The notes beneath the pieces are model-generated. The model searched no databases and was not told the DNA's origin. It was given only the letters and a program-made list of their open reading frames with translations. From Erwinia aphidicola (lineage in GTDB: Bacteria > Pseudomonadota > Gammaproteobacteria > Enterobacterales > Enterobacteriaceae): a stretch of 64,000 bases of DNA. Where the stretch lies: NCBI RefSeq assembly GCF_024169515.1, contig NZ_JAMKCQ010000001.1, forward strand, positions 2,232,001-2,296,000, in the 5' to 3' direction. Shown here piece by piece: positions 43,709 through 53,508 of this stretch; the first letter of the stretch is position 1; each line of letters begins with the position of its first letter. Position numbers and translations under genes: made by a program.

Positions 43709-46700
43709 TTACAATCCGCCTGACTTATAATTTCTCGCCGCCGGTGCGCCGTTGCTGGCCGGCGTTTTACGACCGATAGTCTCCATGCGTACCTGGAACG
43801 GTGGGAACGGCATCTCCAGCCCGTGCTCATGATAACCGCGCAGGATCAGCTGATGCAGCTCATGGCGCAGCGGCATGCGGTGCCCCATTTCAGCGGCGTG
43901 AATACGCAGCTCAAACAGCTGAATACCCTGCTGTAAATCCACCAGGAACGCTTCCGGCTGCGGCGTATCGAGCACATAACTGCAGCGCTGTGCCGCGGTC
44001 AGCAGCACGTTGGTGACCTCTTCACTGTTGGCTTCTGCCGCAGCGGGTATGGTCAGCACCACGCGCGTCACCGGATCGGTCAGCGACCAGTTGATAAACT
44101 GCTCGGTGATGAAGGCCTTGTTCGGCACGATAATCTCTTTGCGATCCCAGTCGGTAATCGTGGTCGCGCGCGTATTGATGCGCGTGATGCTGCCGGTGAG
44201 GTCGCGGATAGTGACGGTATCGCCGATGCGGATCGGTTTCTCAAACAGGATGATCAGGCCGGAGATAAAGTTGGCGAAAATCTCCTGCAAACCAAACCCT
44301 AACCCGACCCCTAAGGCCGCCACCAGCCACTGCAGCTTCGACCAGTCGACGCCGAGCATGGAGAAGCCGCTCAGCCCGCCAATCAGGATCAGCAGATACT
44401 TGGTGATGGTGGTGACGGCATAGCCGGTACCCGGCGTCAGGCTGAGGTGCTGCAACAGCGCCAGCTCCAGCAGGGCCGGCATATTGCGCACCAGCTGGGT
44501 GGTGATAATCAACACCAGCACGGCGATCAGCACCGATCCGAGGGTGATCGGCTGCAGGTTCTCCACCCCCTGCACGGTGGTGCTGACATCCCACAGGCGG
44601 ATGTTTTCGAGGAAGCCGAAGGCAGAGTGGATCTCCGACCACAGCACGATCACCGACACCAGCGCGATCAGCGTCAGGATCGAGCGCACCAGCCGCAGAG
44701 ACTGTGCGCTGATGGCATCAAGGTCGATCACCGGCTCTTCCACATCGATATTATCGGCGGCGGTTTGCTGCGCGGTCAGCTCCTCTTCACTGCGTGCACG
44801 CTGTGCCAGAATTTCGGCACGGCGCTGACGGGCGCGATCAAAGGCGATGCGGCGGCGCTGGATCAGCATCCAGCGGCGGATAATGTGGTAAATCACCAGC
44901 AGCAGGAACCAGATCGCCACCGAGGTTTCCAGCCTCGCCAGCAGCGCCTGGGCGGTTGCCAGATAGCCGATGCAGGAAGCCAGCGCCGCCAGCAGCGGAA
45001 TGGCGATCATCGCGTTCCACAGCACGTTATTAATAAAGTTCTCGCCGTTACCCTCTTTATCCAGGTGCAGCGGAATACCGGCTCGTTTCAGGCTGACGGT
45101 CACCATGCTCAGTGCGCCACAGATCAGGATAAAGCACAGGCGTCCAAGGGTGGCCGAGAATTCGCGGTCTTCGAGGTTATCGAAGGCGATCAGCAGCATG
45201 ATCAGCGGCACCACCAGCCCGATGCACAGCGTGTAAAAGCGCATCGCACGGGCCACGCGCGCCTGCGGCCAGCGGAAATGAACGATAAACAGCCCCTGTG
45301 AGCGGGCGAAGCTGTTGCTGATCATAAACGCCCACAGCAGCGGCACGCTGGCGGTGACGCCATCGCCAATCGCCACGGCAATCGGATAGGGCCAGGCGTG
45401 CTGTAAACCGTAGCCGAGCGCCGCCCACAGCACCGGCAGCGGCAATGCCACCAGTATTGACCAGAATACGGTGCGCATCGTCAGGCTGAAATGGTCCTGC
45501 GTGACTTTGCCGACTTTGCTGGAGGCGCGTTCAAGGAAGCGGCGGAAGTGGCGGCGCGAGCTGATGCTAAAGCCGACCAGCAGGATAGCGCCGATGATCG
45601 GCAGCACGGTTTCACGGCTGGTGACCATCATCACCATCGCCCCGCCGAGCTGGCCAAGGGTATCCAGCGACAGCAGGCGCTGCAGATCGCGTGCCAAATC
45701 GAGCGGATAGCTGAAGCTCAGCGCGCTGACGTCGGCGGTCCAGAACAGATAGCGGTGGGTGGCTTCTTTGACTTCATTCAGCGCATCCACCAGCTGGCTG
45801 TTGCCCACTTTCAGCTTGGTGACTTCCAGAATCAGGTTATCGCAGCCGGAGAGCAGGGAGGTCAGCAGCTCGCGCTGGGTTTTCAGCTGCGCATCGAGGA
45901 TGCGTTTCTGCTCGTTGGTCAGGTTACTGTTATCGTCCTGACGCAGCTGGCGCAGCGACTGCTGGCGCTCCAGCAGGTCTTCATAGTGCAGGCGCTGCAC
46001 GCGCAGCTGGGCCATTTCACTGTCGAGCTGCTGTGGTTTGGGCATATCCGGCAGGCGTGATACCTGGGCGCGTAGCGCTTCCCCCAGCACGTTCGAGACG
46101 CCGAGCCACTGTGACTGCTCGCGGATGGTGCTCAGCGCCTGGCGCACCTGAATCGTCTGGTTAGCGGCGGTGCGCTGCTGCGAGGCCACCAGATCCATGC
46201 GCTGCGCCTGCTGGTTCAGCGCGGCGGAGAGCTCGCGGTTGACGCGGAACTGATCGGTGATACCTCTGGGCATGTCGCCGCTGTTTTCCGCCAGCTGCTC
46301 GGTGCGGGCCAGCGCCATTTCCGCTTCACGCTGACGCAGGCCGTTGAGCTGATTGCGCAGGTCCTGCAGGTAGGCATCCAGCTCGGCGGACTTGCGCTGG
46401 TGGACTTCCGCGCGCATGCGCGCCAGCTCCTGGCGATTGTTGGCCGACAGCTGCGCCAGCTCCAGCTCGTCAACGCGGGCCTTCTGCGCGGCGGATTCCG
46501 CCTGGCGCTGTGCCAGCTGAGCCTGGCCGAGCGGGGTGGTGGCAGCAGGCTGCCCCTGCAGGCGGCGTTCGATTTCATTGAGCGCGCGGCGCGCTTCGGT
46601 CTGCTGCTGCGGCAGCTGGGAAAGTGAGTCACTGATTTCGCGCGCGCGGTCCTGCTCCTGCTGTGCCTGGCGGCTCTCTTCCAGCAGCTGGCTGCTGACC

Positions 46701-47044
46701 TGTAGGATCTCCTGATCGAGATCGGCCGCGCTCATATTGCTGCGCAGCGTTCTGCTGCTGTCGGTCAGATTGACGATTTGCTGGCGCAGTTCGCGCGAGA
46801 GCTTAGGGAAGTCATCGATAACCTGCTGGTAATCGTTTGAGCGCTGAAGGGACTCCTCGCGCTCATCCAGCCAGTTAATCGTGCCCTGCAGGGCAGCGAC
46901 AAGTTCCGCCTGATTCGCGGTCGTTTTGTCTGACTTTGCCTCATCAAGTTCCTGTTTGATCTGCGCGGCATCCGGTGCGCTGGCGGCATAAACCGGCTGG
47001 AGCAAGCTCCAGCCTAACAAAAGCGTGAGGATCAGGCGTGACAT
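43709..47044 (-). CDS. mscM: miniconductance mechanosensitive channel MscM (YjeP)
   Basis: A 1111-residue inner-membrane channel of the MscS superfamily, MscK/MscM type, which opens under membrane tension to release solutes. Signal peptide ending VYAAS; a long periplasmic coiled-coil region (about residues 30-480, rich in Gln/Glu/Leu/Arg); about eleven membrane helices from about 495 on. The MscS pore and beta domain near the end includes GLQEIFANFISGLIILFEKPIRIGDTVTIRDLTGSITRINTRATTITDWDRKEIIVPN. Last gene of rsgA-psd-mscM, 9 nt after psd, as in E. coli. Confidence 0.95.
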   Translation of the reverse strand: MSRLILTLLLGWSLLQPVYAASAPDAAQIKQELDEAKSDKTTANQAELVAALQGTINWLDEREESLQRSNDYQQVIDDFPKLSRELRQQIVNLTDSSRTLRSNMSAADLDQEILQVSSQLLEESRQAQQEQDRAREISDSLSQLPQQQTEARRALNEIERRLQGQPAATTPLGQAQLAQRQAESAAQKARVDELELAQLSANNRQELARMRAEVHQRKSAELDAYLQDLRNQLNGLRQREAEMALARTEQLAENSGDMPRGITDQFRVNRELSAALNQQAQRMDLVASQQRTAANQTIQVRQALSTIREQSQWLGVSNVLGEALRAQVSRLPDMPKPQQLDSEMAQLRVQRLHYEDLLERQQSLRQLRQDDNSNLTNEQKRILDAQLKTQRELLTSLLSGCDNLILEVTKLKVGNSQLVDALNEVKEATHRYLFWTADVSALSFSYPLDLARDLQRLLSLDTLGQLGGAMVMMVTSRETVLPIIGAILLVGFSISSRRHFRRFLERASSKVGKVTQDHFSLTMRTVFWSILVALPLPVLWAALGYGLQHAWPYPIAVAIGDGVTASVPLLWAFMISNSFARSQGLFIVHFRWPQARVARAMRFYTLCIGLVVPLIMLLIAFDNLEDREFSATLGRLCFILICGALSMVTVSLKRAGIPLHLDKEGNGENFINNVLWNAMIAIPLLAALASCIGYLATAQALLARLETSVAIWFLLLVIYHIIRRWMLIQRRRIAFDRARQRRAEILAQRARSEEELTAQQTAADNIDVEEPVIDLDAISAQSLRLVRSILTLIALVSVIVLWSEIHSAFGFLENIRLWDVSTTVQGVENLQPITLGSVLIAVLVLIITTQLVRNMPALLELALLQHLSLTPGTGYAVTTITKYLLILIGGLSGFSMLGVDWSKLQWLVAALGVGLGFGLQEIFANFISGLIILFEKPIRIGDTVTIRDLTGSITRINTRATTITDWDRKEIIVPNKAFITEQFINWSLTDPVTRVVLTIPAAAEANSEEVTNVLLTAAQRCSYVLDTPQPEAFLVDLQQGIQLFELRIHAAEMGHRMPLRHELHQLILRGYHEHGLEMPFPPFQVRMETIGRKTPASNGAPAARNYKSGGL

Positions 47045-47053
47045 GGCGCTCTG

Positions 47054-47953
47054 CTATGGGTGATGGAGGACGTCTTCCGCACTCTCTTTCTGGAGTGCAA
47101 TGGCCAGCGTTTCGCCAAGGCGGGTTTTGCTCTCTGCCGCCAGGCTCTCTGCCAGTTTCACTTTACCTGCCGCGAACAGGTTGATCACCGTGGAACCCAG
47201 CTTGAAGCGGCCCATCTCCTGGCCTTTCAGCAGCACCACGGCGCCTTCTTCATCGGCACCCGGCCAGCTCCAGCGCTTGATCACGCCTTCACGCGGCGGG
47301 GTCACGGTGCCGGACCAGACGGTTTCAATGCTGCCGACAATGGTGGCGCCCACCAGAATCTGCACCATCGGGCCAACTTCAGTATCGAAGCGGCAGATGA
47401 CGCGCTCATTACGGGCAAACAGGTTGGGAATGTTCTGCGCGGTCAGCGGATTCACCGAGTACAGATCGCCCGGGACGTAGATCATCTCGCGCAGGATGCC
47501 GTTACACGGCATATGCACGCGGTGATAGTCGCGCGGGGCCAGGTAGGTGGTAACGAACTCGCCGTCGCGGAACATATCGGTCATCGCGGCGTTTCCGGCC
47601 AGTAGCGCTTCCAGCGAATAGGTGTGGCCCTTCGCCTGGAAAATCTGGTCACCGTGAATGCGGCCCAGCTGGCTGATGGCGCCATCGGCAGGCAGGATCA
47701 GCAGGTTTGGGTCAGTCTCAATCGGGCGGGCATCGTCACGCAGCGGGCGCACGAAGAAATCGTTAAACGTGCGATAGCTGGCGGTATCGGGTTTCTGCGC
47801 CTCTTTCATATCCACTTTGTAATACCAGACAAAAGCATCGATAACGGCTTTGGTCAGCCATCCTGCACGCTTGCTGGCACCCCAGCCTGCCAGTTCAGTC
47901 AGGGCTTTTTTAGGCAGTATATTATTCAGGCCGAGTTTAATACGATCTAACAC
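47054..47953 (-). CDS. psd: phosphatidylserine decarboxylase proenzyme Psd
   Basis: A 299-residue proenzyme that makes phosphatidylethanolamine from phosphatidylserine at the inner membrane. It cleaves itself at the LGST motif (252-255) to create the pyruvoyl group on Ser254; Asp90 and His147 of the self-cleavage triad are also present at exactly the E. coli positions. That numbering supports the GTG start at 47953, which has AGGAGG 6 nt upstream; the TTG at 47974 would shift it. The C-terminal extension of E. coli Psd is shorter here. The middle gene of rsgA-psd-mscM. Confidence 0.95.
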   Translation of the reverse strand: MLDRIKLGLNNILPKKALTELAGWGASKRAGWLTKAVIDAFVWYYKVDMKEAQKPDTASYRTFNDFFVRPLRDDARPIETDPNLLILPADGAISQLGRIHGDQIFQAKGHTYSLEALLAGNAAMTDMFRDGEFVTTYLAPRDYHRVHMPCNGILREMIYVPGDLYSVNPLTAQNIPNLFARNERVICRFDTEVGPMVQILVGATIVGSIETVWSGTVTPPREGVIKRWSWPGADEEGAVVLLKGQEMGRFKLGSTVINLFAAGKVKLAESLAAESKTRLGETLAIALQKESAEDVLHHP

Positions 47954-48050
47954 GTTAGCCTCCTGGCTTGGCAAGACACTCGATAAAAGGGGGCGGATTG
48001 TAGCAGCGCCGGCAGGATTAGGCTATTGCCTGCCTGCGGGCGCGCCCCGG

Positions 48051-49112
48051 TCAGTCTTTGTCCGTGGTAAAGTTGCGGCGCGTTTTCGCCTGCACTTCAG
48101 ACATCGTTTCCAGAATCAGGTGGTAGTTAACAAAACGCGATTCGTCGATCTCACCTTTTTCCACCGCTTCGCGGATGGCGCAGCCGGGGTCGGTGTCATG
48201 CTTACAGTCGCGGAATTTGCAGCCACCTAAATAGTCACGGAATTCGACAAATCCCTGAGTGATTTGTTCCGGCTCCAGATGCCATAAACCAAATTCACGC
48301 ACCCCCGGCGAGTCAATCACATCGCCGCCGTGCGGGAAGTGGTACAGGCGTGATGCGGTGGTGGTGTGCTGGCCCAGGCCCGAGTTATCGGAGACGTCAT
48401 TGGTGAGGATCTCCGCGCTGCTCAGCTCCAGCCCCAGCAGCGCATTCAGCAGGCTGGATTTGCCCACGCCCGACTGCCCGGCAAAGATGCTGATACGGTC
48501 GGTGAGTGCGCTTTCCAGCTCTGCCAGGCCCTCTTTGCGATGGCTGGAGACCATCAGCACCTTGTAACCAATGTGGCGATAGATATCCATCTGCTCGTCG
48601 ACGAACTTACGGCCATCCGCATCCAGCAGGTCGGTTTTGTTCAGCACGATCAGCGGCTCCACGCCGAGCGTTTCGCAGGCCACCAGATAGCGGTCGATAA
48701 TGTTCAGCGACAGCTCGGGCAGAATGGCCGAGACCACCACGATCTGATCGATATTGGCGGCAATCGGTTTGACGCCGTCATAAAAGTCAGGGCGGGTCAG
48801 CACCGAGGTGCGCTCGTGAACGGCTTCAACAATGCCTTTGACCGTGGCTGCGCCTTCAGCACCCGGGCGCCACAGCACGCGGTCCCCGGTCACCAGCGAA
48901 CGAATAGTCCGGCGGATGTTGCAGCGGTGAACGGAACCATCCGCATCTTCCACATCGCAGTGCATACCAAAACGGCTGATCACCACGCCATCACGCGCTT
49001 CCCCGAACAGATTGTCATCTGGCTCGGGTTTATCAGCACGCTGCTTCAGGCGACGATCGTGGTTGGCACTTACGCGACGTTGCTGACCTTTGGATAGTTT
49101 GTTTTTAGTCAC
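48051..49112 (-). CDS. rsgA: ribosome small subunit-dependent GTPase RsgA
   Basis: A 353-residue circularly permuted GTPase that helps mature the 30S subunit. Basic N-terminal tail [21 protein letters not shown], then an OB-fold domain (about 35-110). GTPase motifs occur in permuted order: NKTD (about 160), [16 protein letters not shown] (about 218-233) and [12 protein letters not shown]-terminal zinc finger follows with Cys-His ligands in [15 protein letters not shown]. The start is GTG at 49112. It is divergent from orn with an ERIC repeat in the gap. First gene of rsgA-psd-mscM. Confidence 0.95.
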   Translation of the reverse strand: MTKNKLSKGQQRRVSANHDRRLKQRADKPEPDDNLFGEARDGVVISRFGMHCDVEDADGSVHRCNIRRTIRSLVTGDRVLWRPGAEGAATVKGIVEAVHERTSVLTRPDFYDGVKPIAANIDQIVVVSAILPELSLNIIDRYLVACETLGVEPLIVLNKTDLLDADGRKFVDEQMDIYRHIGYKVLMVSSHRKEGLAELESALTDRISIFAGQSGVGKSSLLNALLGLELSSAEILTNDVSDNSGLGQHTTTASRLYHFPHGGDVIDSPGVREFGLWHLEPEQITQGFVEFRDYLGGCKFRDCKHDTDPGCAIREAVEKGEIDESRFVNYHLILETMSEVQAKTRRNFTTDKD

Positions 49113-49191
49113 TGTTCCTCACACCCTGTTCGGCATATTTCGCCCTGGCAGGGCAAAACGTCTATCATACACGCTACTTAACTATGCAGCC

Positions 49192-49318
49192 TATACTCTA
49201 AATAATTCGAGTTGCAGGAAGGCGGCAAGGCTGCGAGTCTCCGGGAGCATAGTAAACTATGTGACCGGAGTGAGTAGACGCAGCTAACGCATCTGCAACT
49301 TGAAGTATGACGAGTATA
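49192..49318. repeat. ERIC element (enterobacterial repetitive intergenic consensus)
   Basis: A 127-bp imperfect palindrome bounded by TATAC...GTATA. It contains the known ERIC segments: TAATTCGAGTTGCAGGAAGG near one end, CTCCGGGAGCAT...ATGTGACCGGAGTGAG in the centre and CTGCAACTTGAAGTATGACG near the other. The length is exactly that of the full-size ERIC. It fills most of the rsgA-orn gap and ends 16 nt before the orn start codon. Confidence 0.92.
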
Positions 49319-49334
49319 CGCCGTGGGACCCTAT

Positions 49335-49880
49335 ATGACTGCTAATGCTAACAACCTGATTTGGATTGACCTTGAGATGACCGGGCTGGACCCGGAGCAG
49401 GACCGGATTATTGAGATCGCCACGCTGGTGACCGATGCCGATTTAAACATCCTTGCGGAAGGCCCGGTGTTTGCCGTGCATCAGTCCGACGCGCAGCTGG
49501 CGCTGATGGATGAGTGGAACGTCAATACCCATACCCACAGTGGCCTGGTGGAACGCGTCAAGGCCAGCCAGTACGATGACCGCGCCGCCGAGCTGGCGAC
49601 GATTGAGTTTCTTAAACAGTGGGTGCCGCACAACAGCTCGCCGATTTGCGGCAACAGCATCGGCCAGGATCGCCGCTTTCTGTTCAAATATATGCCGGAG
49701 CTGGAAGCCTACTTCCATTATCGCTATCTCGACGTCAGCACCCTGAAAGAGCTGGCGCGCCGCTGGAAGCCGGAGATCCTGCCAGGCTTTAAAAAGCAGG
49801 GTACCCACCAGGCGATGGACGATATTCGCGAATCCGTGGCCGAGCTGGCCTATTACCGCGAACATTTTATTCAGCTTTAA
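49335..49880 (+). CDS. orn: oligoribonuclease Orn
   Basis: A 181-residue 3'-5' exonuclease of the DnaQ/DEDD group that degrades very short RNAs, including pGpG from c-di-GMP, and is essential in many bacteria. DEDD residues: [23 protein letters not shown] (Asp/Glu at about 12 and 14), [13 protein letters not shown] (Asp), and [18 protein letters not shown] (His/Asp). Closely matches E. coli Orn. ATG 49335 yields the normal N terminus ([10 protein letters not shown]); an in-frame GTG at 49323 is inside the ERIC border. Its promoter must lie within or beyond the ERIC element. Confidence 0.96.
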   Translation: MTANANNLIWIDLEMTGLDPEQDRIIEIATLVTDADLNILAEGPVFAVHQSDAQLALMDEWNVNTHTHSGLVERVKASQYDDRAAELATIEFLKQWVPHNSSPICGNSIGQDRRFLFKYMPELEAYFHYRYLDVSTLKELARRWKPEILPGFKKQGTHQAMDDIRESVAELAYYREHFIQL

Positions 49881-49986
49881 TTGCCTGAAAGCAGGCTGTT
49901 TTCGCGCCAGATTGCCGATTAAAACCCCATTACGCTGTTTTAATCGGCAGTCAGACATAAAAGTGAAAATTTTTAGCGGGACAGGG

Positions 49987-50014
49987 TTGCTACAGGATAA
50001 AATCCTCGTATAAT
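49987..50014 (+). promoter_or_regulatory. promoter of the tRNA-Gly genes
   Basis: TTGCTA (49987-49992), 16-bp spacer, TATAAT (50009-50014), then a GC-rich discriminator GCGCACCCC, as in stringently controlled stable RNA promoters. Confidence 0.75.
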
Positions 50015-50055
50015 GCGCACCCCGTACCGGTGAAGAATTTACATCGTTACGCAGA

Positions 50056-50131
<76 letters not shown>

Positions 50132-50163
50132 AATTACGTTTTAGCCGTATCAGCACCACCCAA

Positions 50164-50239
<76 letters not shown>

Positions 50240-50277
50240 AATTCAGTTTGCAGATTCCGCTCTGTAAGCAATTAAAG

Positions 50278-50300
50278 AAAGAGCCGCAAGGCTCTTTTTT
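50278..50300 (+). terminator. terminator after tRNA-Gly copy 2
   Basis: AAAGAGCC-GCAA-GGCTCTTT stem followed by T residues. Confidence 0.88.
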
Positions 50301-50321
50301 TATGCCTGTTTTTCGCGCGGC

Positions 50322-51200
50322 TTAGCTGGCAAAGCTCAGTCTGGCGAGGTCGATAAACGCCCGCGCCGCCGCCGTCTGATAGCCCCCTTTTCTTTGCAGC
50401 AGCACCGCCGTTCTCTCCAGCAGAGAAGGGGAGAGTGCAACCGCCTTCAGCTCCCCGTTTTCCCGTGCAATCTTCGCCGGTAACAGCGTGGCCAGCTGCG
50501 TGCGCCGCACGATCTCCACCACCGCACTGACCGAACTGGCTTCCATCTGCACCTTTGGCCGCAGCTGGTGCTGGCGGCAGTAATAGTCAATCTGTTCGCG
50601 GGTGGCATATTCGGGCGTCAGCAGCACCAGATGCAGGTCGTTAAGCGCGCTCAGCCCGATTTGGCTCTCAATGGCCAGCGGATGATGGCGGGCAACGACC
50701 AGCGCCAGCGTCTCGCTCAGCAGCGGCTGGGCGTCGATATCGGCCTGCACGCCGTCGGCAAACCCCAGCGCCAGGTCCAGCCGGTCAGCCAGCAGATCCT
50801 GCTGCATCTGCTCCTGCGGCATTTCGCGGATCGCCAGCGTAATCGACGGATACTGCTGATGAAAGCGTGCCACCAGCGGACCAAGCAGGTAGCCGGTAAA
50901 CGTCGGGTTGATGGCGATGCGTAACGCGCCACGGCTGAGGTTGTCGACGTCGTGGATAGCCCGTTCGCCCGCCGACAGCTCGCGCAGCGCCTGCTGCGCA
51001 TAGCGGGCATACACTTCACCGGCATCGGTCAGGCGTACTGTGCGGCCGGAGCGGTCAAACAGTATCGCCCCGAGCGTCTCCTCCAGCTGTTTAATCTGCT
51101 GGGACAGGGCGGGCTGTGAGACGTAGAGCGCGCTGGCAGCACGGGTAAAACTGCCGTGCTCGGCCACGGCCAGAAAATAGTGAATATGGCGCAACAGCAT
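50322..51200 (-). CDS. LysR-family regulator (CynR-like)
   Basis: A 292-residue LysR-type regulator. N-terminal [60 protein letters not shown] (about 5-61). The effector-binding domain starts near [11 protein letters not shown] (about 90). The [13 protein letters not shown] pattern is of the CynR/CbbR type. It is divergent from a deaminase gene, with a palindromic LysR box in between, so it probably controls that gene and itself. The pair interrupts the tRNA-Gly array. Confidence 0.88.
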   Translation of the reverse strand: MLLRHIHYFLAVAEHGSFTRAASALYVSQPALSQQIKQLEETLGAILFDRSGRTVRLTDAGEVYARYAQQALRELSAGERAIHDVDNLSRGALRIAINPTFTGYLLGPLVARFHQQYPSITLAIREMPQEQMQQDLLADRLDLALGFADGVQADIDAQPLLSETLALVVARHHPLAIESQIGLSALNDLHLVLLTPEYATREQIDYYCRQHQLRPKVQMEASSVSAVVEIVRRTQLATLLPAKIARENGELKAVALSPSLLERTAVLLQRKGGYQTAAARAFIDLARLSFAS

Positions 51201-51208
51201 ACCGCTTC

Positions 51209-51227
51209 CTATAACTTCAGCTTATAG
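51209..51227. promoter_or_regulatory. LysR box between regulator and deaminase gene
   Basis: CTATAA-CTTCAGC-TTATAG: a perfect 6-bp inverted repeat with a 7-nt centre, containing ATAA-N7-TTAT and the T-N11-A core of LysR sites. It begins 9 bp upstream of the regulator start codon. Confidence 0.65.
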
Positions 51228-51310
51228 CGTTGATTATAAATGCGACTTTTACATTATACCAATGCGCGCTTAACCTCAGTGCTGTCACTACTGCTAATGA
51301 GGAGAAGATC

Positions 51311-51778
51311 ATGGATTTTGTACAACGCACCGTTGACCTGGCGCTGAAAAACGTTGAAGAGGGCGGGCGCCCGTTTGCCACGGTGATTGTGCGCAATGGC
51401 GAAGTGATTGCGGAAAGCGCCAATCAAGTTGCGCAGACCAGCGATCCGACCGCGCATGCGGAGATCCTCGCAATTCGTGAAGCCTGCACTAAGCTGGGCA
51501 CGGAAAACCTGACCGACTGCGAAATTTATATTCTCGCCAGCCCGTGCCCGATGTGCCTGGGTTCGCTCTACTACTGCAGCCCGAAAAAAGTGGTCTATCT
51601 CACCACGCGCGAAGACTACGCGCCATTCTACCAGGATGACCGCAAGTACTTTGAGCTGGACACCTTCTATGCTGAGTACAGCAAGCCGATTGCCCAGCGC
51701 CGCCTGCCGATGGTTCAGCAGAAGAGTGGCGAGGCAATTAAGGTTTATCAGCGCTGGCAACAGCTGAACTCTCAGTAA
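51311..51778 (+). CDS. nucleoside/guanine deaminase-like protein
   Basis: A 155-residue zinc-dependent deaminase of the cytidine deaminase-like fold. The metal/active-site motifs are intact: PTAHAEILAIREAC (His-Ala-Glu, about residues 53-55) and ASPCPMCLGSLYYC (PCxxC, about 82-86). The closest group by pattern is guanine deaminase of the GuaD/YwkD kind rather than TadA. It probably deaminates guanine or a related base. GGAGAAG stands before the ATG. Controlled most likely by the divergent LysR gene. Confidence 0.83.
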   Translation: MDFVQRTVDLALKNVEEGGRPFATVIVRNGEVIAESANQVAQTSDPTAHAEILAIREACTKLGTENLTDCEIYILASPCPMCLGSLYYCSPKKVVYLTTREDYAPFYQDDRKYFELDTFYAEYSKPIAQRRLPMVQQKSGEAIKVYQRWQQLNSQ

Positions 51779-51860
51779 CCAGTCAGCTGGCCAGCCCGCT
51801 GGCAGGCGCAGTGCGTGCTGTTGCATTTGTGAGCAACATGAATTTTTTTTGACGCAACGC

Positions 51861-51889
51861 TTGCCAGCACCATTAAACAGGTACATAAT
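51861..51889 (+). promoter_or_regulatory. promoter of tRNA-Gly copy 3
   Basis: TTGCCA (51861-51866), 17-bp spacer, CATAAT (51884-51889). This would give the third tRNA gene its own transcript. An IHF consensus AATCAA-N4-TTA lies at 51930-51942. Confidence 0.55.
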
Positions 51890-51978
51890 GGCGACCTCTC
51901 CTCAGAAAGAGGGGGTTAAAAATCAGTATAATCAATAACTTACAGGTTTTTAGCGCAGTAAAGCAGCACCACTCCTAA

Positions 51979-52054
<76 letters not shown>

Positions 52055-52368
52055 AATAAAATTTTTTCTCATTTAGCCCCATACTTATCCACAGCGCCAG
52101 ACGCCGTGCGCTCGCTAATTTACGCTCTCTGAAATAATTTTCTAAACAGACTTATCCACAGCTTCTGTTGCCGCACGCTTATCAGCTAAAATGGGCAAAA
52201 TCTTACATGACTTGTGTAAGTCATTGATTTTAAGTTTATTGTGATTATTTCAAAATGTTATCTGGATCGCTTGTGCTTTCTGTGACGCTTGAATGACAAC
52301 GAGTTTTTATTTTTATTCACAGCATGTGGAAAAGATTTCGCGTCGGTAATATTCAGCGTGTTGTGCAT
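52055..52368. other. datA: datA-like DnaA-box cluster with IHF site
   Basis: A 314-bp AT-rich gap without genes. DnaA boxes: TTATCCACA at 52085-52093 and 52152-52160 (perfect consensus, same direction), TTATTCACA at 52313-52321, and TTTTCCACA on the minus strand at 52325-52333. A perfect IHF consensus (minus strand AATCAA-N4-TTA, 52217-52229) lies between the first and second box pairs. E. coli datA, the locus that promotes hydrolysis of DnaA-ATP, lies at the same place next to the glyVXY genes and also has an IHF site between DnaA boxes. The function here is inferred from position and content. Confidence 0.72.
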
Positions 52369-53508
52369 TTAAGCATCACGGGGTAAGCCTTTCTCCACCA
52401 CCCGCACCAGGCGTTTTTGCTGGCTGCTCTGCACTTCAATCGTATTTTCATCTCTGCGCGCCAGCTGGCAGGCTATCGCCCAGTGGATATGCTCATCCAG
52501 CATGCTGTTTTCACCCAGCCGCGCTTGCAGCGCTGACAGGTGGGCTTGGTCCCACGGGGCATTCCCCAGCGCCACCGCAATATTGCGCAGCCAGCGCAGA
52601 TGACCAATGCGGCGGATAGCCGACCCTTCCGTCACGCGCAGGAATTTTGCTTCATCCCAGGCAAACAGATCGGTCAGCGGCGGAGCGTGCAGCACCGCAC
52701 GTGGGCTAAAATCATCCTCATCGGTAAGCTGGCCGTAGCGGTTCCACGGGCAGATCAGCTGGCAGTCGTCACAGCCGTAAATACGGTTACCAATCAGCGG
52801 TCGAAACTCTTCCGGGATTGCGCCTTCTAACTCAATGGTGAGATAGGAGATGCAGCGGCGGGCATCGACGGTGTAGGGTTCAACAATGGCGCCGGTTGGG
52901 CAGGTCGTGATACAGGCGACGCAGCGCCCGCAGTTCTCCTCAACCGGCTGATCCACCGGCAGCGGCAGATTGACAAGCAGCTCGCCGAGGAAAAACCAGG
53001 AGCCGGCTTCACGATTGAGGATCAGCGAATGTTTGCCGGTCCAGCCCAGCCCGGCTTTCGCCGCCAGCGGGCGCTCCAGCAGCGGAGCGGAGTCAACAAA
53101 GGGGCGGAACTCAGCCTGTTCGCAGTGCTCACGGATCATATCGCCAAGCTTTTTCAGGCGGTTGCGTAATACTTTGTGATAGTCACGCCCCAGCGCATAG
53201 CGACTAACATATCCGAGACGCGGATTTTTTAGCGTGCTGGCAAAGGCGGCTTTGGCAGGCAGGTAATTCATCCGCACGCTGATCACCCGCAGCGTGCCGG
53301 GCAGCAGTTCATGGGGACGGGCGCGCATCATACCGTGACGCGCCATCCAGTCCATCTCACCGTGATATTGCTTATCCAGCCAGGCCTGCAGCCGCGGCTC
53401 TTCCAGCGTCAGGTCGGTATCACAGATACCCACCTGCTGAAAGCCGAGCGCCAGCCCCCACTGTTTAATATCCAGGGCGAGTTGATTGAAATCGAGAGGA
53501 TGCGACAT
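52369..53508 (-). CDS. queG: epoxyqueuosine reductase QueG
   Basis: A 379-residue cobalamin-dependent iron-sulphur enzyme that makes the last step of queuosine synthesis on tRNA. Catalytic Asp in FVDSAPLLER (about 139). Two 4Fe-4S clusters: CGRCVACITTCPTG (Cys193, 196, 199, 203) and Cys219 with CDDCQLICPWN (Cys246, 249, 253). C-terminal HEAT-like repeats follow (LRWLRNIAVALGNAPW). Its start codon overlaps that of the divergent nnr gene by 2 nt (both within CATG at 53506-53509). Confidence 0.95.
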   Translation of the reverse strand: MSHPLDFNQLALDIKQWGLALGFQQVGICDTDLTLEEPRLQAWLDKQYHGEMDWMARHGMMRARPHELLPGTLRVISVRMNYLPAKAAFASTLKNPRLGYVSRYALGRDYHKVLRNRLKKLGDMIREHCEQAEFRPFVDSAPLLERPLAAKAGLGWTGKHSLILNREAGSWFFLGELLVNLPLPVDQPVEENCGRCVACITTCPTGAIVEPYTVDARRCISYLTIELEGAIPEEFRPLIGNRIYGCDDCQLICPWNRYGQLTDEDDFSPRAVLHAPPLTDLFAWDEAKFLRVTEGSAIRRIGHLRWLRNIAVALGNAPWDQAHLSALQARLGENSMLDEHIHWAIACQLARRDENTIEVQSSQQKRLVRVVEKGLPRDA

